The notes under the pieces: model-generated
What the model saw: the letters and a program-made list of their open reading frames with translations, nothing else
The model's database searches: none
What the model was told of the DNA's origin: nothing
Origin: Candidatus Manganitrophus noduliformans
Lineage (GTDB): Bacteria; Nitrospirota; Nitrospiria; SBBL01; Manganitrophaceae
Direction of reading: 5' to 3'
Assembly (NCBI RefSeq): GCF_012184425.1
Contig: NZ_VTOW01000002.1
Location: 1,098,391 to 1,162,390, forward strand
DNA: 64,000 bases
Shown here: piece by piece, positions 59,175-64,000 of the stretch
How positions within the stretch are numbered: the stretch's first letter is position 1
How the letters are laid out: the number at the start of each line of letters is the position of its first letter
Made by a program: the position numbers and the translations under genes

Positions 59175-59750
59175 ATGATCGTTCCCCTCTCCGCGCTATA
59201 TGAACCGGCCGATTCCGCGCGCATCTACTTTGTGATTCTTGATCGGGAAATTTCCCTTCCGCCCGACGGGGCCGCCTCTTCTTGGAACTCAACCCAGATT
59301 GGAATCTGGGCGAGCAAAGGGCAGGTGATCGCGGTGCGGAATTCCCGATTTATTCCGGGCATCGATACCGCCGCGGTGGAAGTGGTCTCTTTCCACCAGG
59401 CCTATCTGGTCAAGCCTGACCTGAGCGATTTGATTCTTTATCAACGCAAAACCAAAAACGGCATCCTGATCAGCGCTCTTGAAAAAAGAGCGCTCTCCAT
59501 GGTCGTGAAGAGAGCAGGCGAGGCCATCCCCCTTCCGGAGAGCGCTCCCTTCGATCGGACGGCGGAGCGGCTCATGGAAGGGAGGATGACGCTTCAGCAG
59601 CTGACGACCGGGCGGTCCGGAAATATCATCGTCGATCCTCGCGAAGAGACAACCGATAAAACCGGATTGATCGAGCTGGTCATCGTTCCGCGCGGCGTTC
59701 TCTTCCGGACCCTCAACCGTCAGCCGGTTGAAAACAGGTACATTTCCTAA
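59175..59750 (+). CDS. Hypothetical protein, 191 residues
   Basis: Soluble, no signal peptide or membrane segment. The N-terminal part alternates strands (IYFVILDREI, TQIGIWASKGQVIAVRNS). Helical parts follow, and a strand-rich end (LIELVIVPRGVLFRTLN). GGAGGG lies before the ATG. It does not match a family that I know. It precedes the duplicated Cys/His-rich genes but has a separate promoter after it, so linkage is loose. Confidence 0.6.
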   Translation: MIVPLSALYEPADSARIYFVILDREISLPPDGAASSWNSTQIGIWASKGQVIAVRNSRFIPGIDTAAVEVVSFHQAYLVKPDLSDLILYQRKTKNGILISALEKRALSMVVKRAGEAIPLPESAPFDRTAERLMEGRMTLQQLTTGRSGNIIVDPREETTDKTGLIELVIVPRGVLFRTLNRQPVENRYIS

Positions 59751-59755
59751 GTTCA

Positions 59756-59784
59756 TTGACAGAATTCAGCAGCCGGGCTATCTT
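59756..59784 (+). promoter_or_regulatory. Sigma-70-type promoter of Cys/His-rich gene 1
   Basis: Consensus TTGACA (59756-59761), exactly 17 bp, then TATCTT (59779-59784), with GGGC just before the -10. Transcription would start near 59791. Confidence 0.65.
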
Positions 59785-59939
59785 AATGATTACTGAGGAT
59801 GGAACAGCCGGTCAAGCGGCCCGCATTCTTGCAGCGACGCTCTCCGCTCTTAATATTCGCCTGTCTTCTCGTTTGCCGTTTTATCCGATTCCATGCTTTT
59901 TCTCCAAACAGCTCATCAGAGCATAACGAAAGGATACCG

Positions 59940-61151
59940 ATGCGTCGATGGACACTCGTCCTTTTGGCCATTCCGATCGGGTTATGGTCGACTTCACCTT
60001 GGGGCCTTTCTGTTTATGCAGAAGATTCGGCGATAGACGAAATCATGGAAATGGCCGACGACGGAGAAGCGACTTCGTCTCAACTTGAGGATCAAGCGAC
60101 CATTCGGAACCATCCGCTCTGGCAGGGAAAGCTTCGCAGACAGGAACAGAGTATTCGGATGAGAGAATTCATCACTGCCTTGAAAAAGATTCAGATGAGA
60201 ACCGAGCGGTCTCTTTTTCAGGAATTCATCGACGATCTCGGCGTCAGAAGAATCGTCGAATATATTGAAGGGATAAACCCCTTCTGCCATGGCGAGTTGC
60301 ATGCCCTCGGAAGCATTATCCGCGAGCGGACCAACAACCTGGAAACCTCTTTTCAGCTTTGTCAGGATGCCTGCACCTATGCCTGTCTCCATGGGGTCTT
60401 GAAGACCCACTTCTCAGATTATCAGATCGAGCAGGCCGATTTTTCTCTGAACGAGGGGGGGCTCACCCTGGAGACCGAGCGGCTGAAAGAAGATGTCCAC
60501 CAGCTCTGTAAAGAAGACTCCATCGTCATGCAGGATTTTTATCGCGGGAATTGCGCCCATGCGGTGGGACATGCCTTCGCCAACATCGCACAGAACGTCC
60601 CGACGGCAAAAGAGTACTGCACTCTCTTCGAGGAGGCCGCCATGCAGTACTACTGCCAGTCGGGTCTCTTCATGGACCTGCGAGATGAAATTCAGAAAGA
60701 GCTGACCTCCCATCCCGTAGGAGAGAGATGGGAAACAGCAGTGGCCTTTTGCCTCGACAACTCCCAGTGGCCGAGCGCCTGTCTTCATTTCTTCCTGGGA
60801 CATGCGACCGATCTTCGCCAAATCGATGCAGTCGCCCTCAAATGCACAGAATTGAAGGGAAGGTCTCGCCTGAGCTGTTTTTTCGGCGTGGGAACCTTTA
60901 GCAGCGCCTATGTCGCCGCGTACCCCAAAGAGGTCAATTATACCTGTCAGTACGGAAGTCTGACCGATCGAAAACTCTGCGTCAGCGGCCTCTTCCTTCG
61001 AAAAAAGGGCCATAGCGGGGCGGCGGCGCTGAAGGTCGCCTGCCAAACGATGAGAGACGAGGAGTTGAAATCGGTCTGTCAAGATCAAACGCGCCGCTAC
61101 CTCTATCAGATCGACAACCCGGTAATGGGTCTGATGTTCGACGAAGGATAA
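59940..61151 (+). CDS. Secreted Cys/His-rich protein, copy 1
   Basis: About 403 residues. The N-terminal signal peptide (about 1-28, hydrophobic LVLLAIPIGLW) ends near VYAED. The mature part has a recurring Cys/His pattern: CHGELHALG, CQDACTYACLHGV, GNCAHAVGHAF, KEYCTLF, YYCQSG, and PSACLHFFLG. It is nearly identical in many stretches to copy 2 downstream. The spacing recalls a poorly described bacterial family with C-x-H-G and G-H blocks. Metal or haem contact, or disulfide-bonded structure, are possible; none is proven. ATG 59940 has AAAGGA upstream; the frame is open to 59799. Confidence 0.72.
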   Translation: MRRWTLVLLAIPIGLWSTSPWGLSVYAEDSAIDEIMEMADDGEATSSQLEDQATIRNHPLWQGKLRRQEQSIRMREFITALKKIQMRTERSLFQEFIDDLGVRRIVEYIEGINPFCHGELHALGSIIRERTNNLETSFQLCQDACTYACLHGVLKTHFSDYQIEQADFSLNEGGLTLETERLKEDVHQLCKEDSIVMQDFYRGNCAHAVGHAFANIAQNVPTAKEYCTLFEEAAMQYYCQSGLFMDLRDEIQKELTSHPVGERWETAVAFCLDNSQWPSACLHFFLGHATDLRQIDAVALKCTELKGRSRLSCFFGVGTFSSAYVAAYPKEVNYTCQYGSLTDRKLCVSGLFLRKKGHSGAAALKVACQTMRDEELKSVCQDQTRRYLYQIDNPVMGLMFDEG

Positions 61152-61196
61152 TGCATTTCTCGTGATGCATCGAAAGCAGAGAAGCGCTACTTTTTA

Positions 61197-61226
61197 TTGA
61201 CAAAAACAAAATGACCGGGTTATCTT
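61197..61226 (+). promoter_or_regulatory. Sigma-70-type promoter of Cys/His-rich gene 2
   Basis: TTGACA (61197-61202), 18 bp, then TATCTT (61221-61226), preceded by GGGT. Box for box it is like the promoter of copy 1, so the duplication probably carried the promoter. The leader to the ATG is about 140 bases. Confidence 0.6.
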
Positions 61227-61370
61227 AGGTATTATTTATGAATGGAATCAGTCCTCAACGATAATACCTCCTGCGGAATGGCTTTCCCTCTCTCGTTACC
61301 GGTTTCTCTTCTCCCTCTTTTCCGATCCATTCATGTTTCGTAATATTACTTTGAAAAATGAAGGATCTTT

Positions 61371-62615
61371 ATGCTTTCGAAACTTTCGAAGTTCACTGTT
61401 TTGGCGACTCTGGTCGGGTTGGGGTTGGCTTCATTCTGGAGCCTCTCGATTTCTGCAGAAGAGTCGACGATGGATGCGATCGAGCACGAAGTAGCCCATG
61501 AAATGACACACGGAATGGCCGATGACGGGGAGATGACTCCGTCTCGATTCGGGGATCAAGAAATCATTCGGAATCATCCTCTCTGGCTGGGAAGGCTTCG
61601 GGGGCAGGAACAAAACCTTCGGATGAGAGAGTTCATCACCGCCTTAGAGCAGATTAAAACGAGGACGGAGAGATCGATTTATCTGGAATTCATCGACGAT
61701 CTCGGCGTCAGAAGGATCGTGGAGCACATTCAAGGTCAAAACCCCTTCTGCCATGGCGAGCTCCATGCCCTCGGAAGCATTATCCGCGAGCGGACCAACA
61801 ATCTGGAGACCTCTTTTCAGCTTTGTCAGGATGCCTGCACCTATGCCTGTCTCCATGGGGTCCTGAAGACCCACTTCTCAGATTATCAAATCGAGCAGGC
61901 CGACTTTTCGGAAAAGGAAGACGGTCTCTCCACCGAAACCGAACGGCTGAAAGAAGATGTCCACCAGCTCTGTAAAAAAGACTCTACCGCCGTGCAAGAT
62001 TTTTATCGCGGGAATTGCGCCCATGCGGTGGGACATGCCTTCGCCAACATCGCACAGAATGTCCCGACGGCAAAAGAGTACTGCACCCTTTTCGAGGAGG
62101 CGGCCATGCAGTATTATTGCCAGTCGGGTCTTTTCATGGAACTACGCGAGGAGATTCAAAAAGAATTGGCGCAGAATGCCGCGGGCGAGCGATGGGAGGC
62201 GGAGATGGATTTTTGCCTCAACAATTCCCAGTGGCCGAGCGCCTGTCTTCATTTCTTCTTGGGACGTCCGACTCAACTCCGCCAGATCGATGCCGTCGCC
62301 CTCAAATGTACCGGATTAAAAGGGAAACCCCGCCTGAGCTGCTTTTATGCAGCGGGCGCTTATGGCCATTCTTACATCGCTGCGCAGCCCAAGGAGGTCA
62401 ATTATACCTGTCAGTATGGAAATGCAACCGATCGAAAACTCTGCGTCAGCGGCCTCTTCCTCCGTAAGAAAGGCCATGAGCGGGCGGAGGCGTTGAAGGT
62501 CGCCTGCCAAACGATGAGAGACGAGGAGTTGAAATCGGTCTGTCGAGATCAAACGCGCCGCTACCTCTATCAGATCGACAATCCGGTAAAAGGCTTGATG
62601 TTCGACGAAGGATAA
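61371..62615 (+). CDS. Secreted Cys/His-rich protein, copy 2
   Basis: 414 residues. The signal peptide (about 1-28) ends SISAEE. A unique His-rich insert, HEVAHEMTHGM, lies at about 39-49. The shared core follows: C127HGELH132, C152/C156/C160 with H162, C216-x-H and G-H222, C238, C250, then PSACLHFFLG. The C-terminal 60 residues are nearly the same as in copy 1. AAGGATC precedes the ATG. It ends two bases before an insertion sequence. Function is unknown; export and duplication suggest an extracytoplasmic role worth the extra dose. Confidence 0.75.
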   Translation: MLSKLSKFTVLATLVGLGLASFWSLSISAEESTMDAIEHEVAHEMTHGMADDGEMTPSRFGDQEIIRNHPLWLGRLRGQEQNLRMREFITALEQIKTRTERSIYLEFIDDLGVRRIVEHIQGQNPFCHGELHALGSIIRERTNNLETSFQLCQDACTYACLHGVLKTHFSDYQIEQADFSEKEDGLSTETERLKEDVHQLCKKDSTAVQDFYRGNCAHAVGHAFANIAQNVPTAKEYCTLFEEAAMQYYCQSGLFMELREEIQKELAQNAAGERWEAEMDFCLNNSQWPSACLHFFLGRPTQLRQIDAVALKCTGLKGKPRLSCFYAAGAYGHSYIAAQPKEVNYTCQYGNATDRKLCVSGLFLRKKGHERAEALKVACQTMRDEELKSVCRDQTRRYLYQIDNPVKGLMFDEG

Positions 62616-62617
62616 TG

Positions 62618-63795
62618 TGTCCTGAACGATACTTGAGTGGACACTGTTTCGCTGTTATGCGATCTTCTTCTCCTGCGCCAGATGCAGACTGTCTAGAAAA
62701 GTCTGCATCGGCGGTCTTCCTTGACAGCGTTTGCCCTAGTGGGTTCGCTCTTGATTATAAATGTGAACCCACCCATCCAGATCCGCCTGTAGTTCCTCCA
62801 GGGTTTGATAAATTTTCTTCCTGAAGGCGATTCGGTAAAACTCGTTCTGGACCGTTTGATGGAAGCGCTCTGCAATCCCATTGGTCTGCGGGTTCTGCGC
62901 CTTTGTCTTGCTGTGCTCGATCTCGTTGAGTTGCAAATACAGCTCATAGGGGTGCTGATCTTCTCTGCCACAGTACTCGGTGCCCCGATCGGTCAAGATC
63001 CTCAAGATGGGGATCCCCTGCTCCTCGAAGAAGGGCAGCGCTTTGTCGTTGAGACAATCGGCGGCGGTCACCGGCATCTTCGCCAAATACAGCTTGGCAA
63101 AAGCGACCGCAGAGTAGGTGTCGATCACGGTCTGCTGATAAATTCTTCCGACCCCTTTGATGTAGCCGAAGTCCTTCGTGTCTTGCCCCAAGAGGTATCC
63201 TGGATGATGCGTCTCGATCTCCTCGATGGAATCCTGCCGCTCCCGGCGCGCCGCTTCCAGAGCAGCCAGCTGCGCTTCGGTGAAAACGATCCCTTCGGCC
63301 GCCGCCTTCTCTTCCAGACGCAGCAGTCTCTGACGAAAGGTCTGCAGGCCATGGCGCATCCAAATCGAGCGAACCCCTCCGGGAGAGACCAGAATCCCTC
63401 GACGTCTGAGTTCGTTGGAGGCTCGGACCTGACCATAGGCCGGATACTCCAAGGCAAGGGTCCCCACCGCCTCTTCTACCTCCGGGGCGACTCGATTCTT
63501 GATACACGGTTTCCTGCGGCTCTTCTCTTTGAGTCCTTCCAATCCCTGTTCATTATAAGCGGTCTTGATGTCATAGAAATGCTGCCGGGAGACTCCCATC
63601 ACCCGACAGGCCCCTGAGACATTCTTTAAATATTCGGCCAACTCTAGCAAACTCATTTTGTTTCTGATAATCTTCTGTTCTGTGGTCATGGTCTCCTCCG
63701 AATCATTGGGGCTGCTACCCCAATGATTGTTTGTGTGCAGGAGGAACCTGACCACACTTTCTCGTTCCCTGTCAACTCAAGTTAAATCGATTACA
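62618..63795. mobile_element. IS481-type insertion sequence
   Basis: A single transposase gene flanked by imperfect inverted ends. The left end reads TGTCCTGAACGATACTTGAG from 62618. The right end, read on the minus strand from 63795, is TGTAATCGATTTAACTTGAG. Both continue T-(G or T)-GACA. The TGT tip and the ACTTGAGT block are spaced alike on both sides. No target-site duplication is apparent, so the exact tips are uncertain; the core ACTTGAGT blocks lie at 62631 and 63782. Confidence 0.7.
62736..63689 (-). CDS. IS481-family transposase
   Basis: About 317 residues. An N-terminal helix-turn-helix (LLELAEYLKNVSGACRVMGVSRQHFYDI) is followed by the rve integrase core. Acidic residues are in TVIDTYSAVAFAKLY, RILTDRGTEYCG and NGIAERFHQTVQNEFY, giving a complete D-D-E triad. 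ATG 63689 has GGAGGAG upstream; the open frame to 63755 is the alternative. No frameshift or stop disrupts it, so the element may still be able to move. Confidence 0.87.
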   Translation of the reverse strand: MTTEQKIIRNKMSLLELAEYLKNVSGACRVMGVSRQHFYDIKTAYNEQGLEGLKEKSRRKPCIKNRVAPEVEEAVGTLALEYPAYGQVRASNELRRRGILVSPGGVRSIWMRHGLQTFRQRLLRLEEKAAAEGIVFTEAQLAALEAARRERQDSIEEIETHHPGYLLGQDTKDFGYIKGVGRIYQQTVIDTYSAVAFAKLYLAKMPVTAADCLNDKALPFFEEQGIPILRILTDRGTEYCGREDQHPYELYLQLNEIEHSKTKAQNPQTNGIAERFHQTVQNEFYRIAFRKKIYQTLEELQADLDGWVHIYNQERTH

Positions 63796-63887
63796 CTTTA
63801 TCAACATGTTCTCTCCTCATTAAGAACTGTAACTTGTGTTTGGAAGCATACGTTTTCTTTTAGAATACCAAAATTGTGAATGATAAA

Positions 63888-64000
63888 GTAAAGTGGGCCC
63901 ACTTGGAAGGTTCGCGATAATGTAAAATGGACCCACCCCCATTCAATGATCCTGTATGATCGGTTGGACCGAGATACAGGAGGAAGGAGATGGTGGGAGT
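63888..64000 (+). mobile_element. Left part of a probable IS21-type element (cut by window end)
   Basis: Two copies of a repeat, GTAAAGTGGGCCCA (63888-63901) and GTAAAATGGACCCA (63922-63935), 34 bp apart, are like the multiple terminal repeats of IS21 elements. An ATG at 63990 preceded by AGGAGGAAGGAG opens a frame (MVG...) that runs off the window and would be IstA. Only the first four codons are visible, so the family is inferred from the ends. Confidence 0.5.

Noticed and set aside
61237..61370. Possible riboswitch or attenuator in the long leader of Cys/His-rich gene 2
   Set aside because: No conserved core or terminator pairing could be recognised.
1..64000. tRNA, rRNA, tmRNA, CRISPR array or prophage
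   Set aside because: No cloverleaf, rRNA stretch, regularly spaced repeats or phage structural genes were recognised by eye; a covariance-model scan would settle the RNA genes.

Overview
The window is about 64 kb of GC-rich bacterial chromosome from a Gram-negative (diderm) organism: it carries a TonB/BtuB outer-membrane uptake system, a PilT ATPase, lipoproteins and several periplasmic proteins. Gene content and protein flavour (Gram-positive-like PDH, archaeal-style split methylmalonyl-CoA mutase, NfeD/SPFH pair, Ycf48-like lipoprotein) suggest Nitrospirota, perhaps near the Manganitrophaceae. That placement is an impression, not a computed result. No rRNA, tRNA or CRISPR array was recognised.

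Layout. 1-2.3 kb: an AT-richer accessory patch with a SIR2-like protein and a HEPN-like protein (possible defence pair). 2.3-12.15 kb: one long minus-strand cobalamin-salvage operon (btuB-cobU-cobT-cobS-PduO-type adenosyltransferase-DUF71-btuF-btuC-btuD-tonB), preceded by two cobalamin riboswitches in series with an intrinsic terminator between them. 12.2-13.7 kb: pilT and a small partner. 13.8-17.2 kb: a 2-oxoacid dehydrogenase operon (E1 alpha, E1 beta, E2), divergent from 17.3-23.5 kb: thiolase, 3-hydroxyacyl-CoA dehydrogenase, acyl-CoA dehydrogenase and a split methylmalonyl-CoA mutase with an MBL-fold hydrolase between its two subunits. 23.5-27.5 kb: hutG-hutU-hutI. 27.6-33.5 kb: lytic transglycosylase, mutS2 divergent from rqcH, a lone receiver protein and an 87-residue protein. 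33.5-37 kb: methylcitrate-cycle operon prpD-prpB-prpC. 37-51 kb: nucleotidyltransferase plus BON-metallophosphoesterase, membrane protein, pseudouridine synthase, prmA, a sigma-54-type promoter before a large lipoprotein, an SDR, a DUF4091 protein, a second PrpD homologue, a DsbA-like protein and a DJ-1/PfpI protein. 51.2-54.7 kb: lexA with a perfect 30-bp operator, then a Hel308-like helicase fused to an OmpR-type winged helix. 54.7-59.8 kb: c-di-GMP protein (REC-PAS-GGDEF-EAL), SPFH/NfeD pair and small ORFs. 59.8-62.6 kb: a recent tandem duplication of a secreted Cys/His-rich protein. 62.6-64 kb: an IS481-type insertion sequence and the start of a probable IS21-type element.

How it fits together: the B12 operon imports corrinoid and makes adenosylcobalamin, the cofactor of the methylmalonyl-CoA mutase encoded 10 kb away. 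Beta-oxidation-type genes, the 2-oxoacid dehydrogenase, the mutase, the methylcitrate cycle and the histidine-degradation genes together point to catabolism of amino or fatty acids yielding acetyl-CoA and propionyl-CoA, with both B12-dependent and B12-independent propionate routes. The most original signals are the tandem riboswitch with a readable antiterminator, the SIR2/HEPN pair, the lexA-helicase-winged-helix locus and the duplicated Cys/His-rich secreted proteins.
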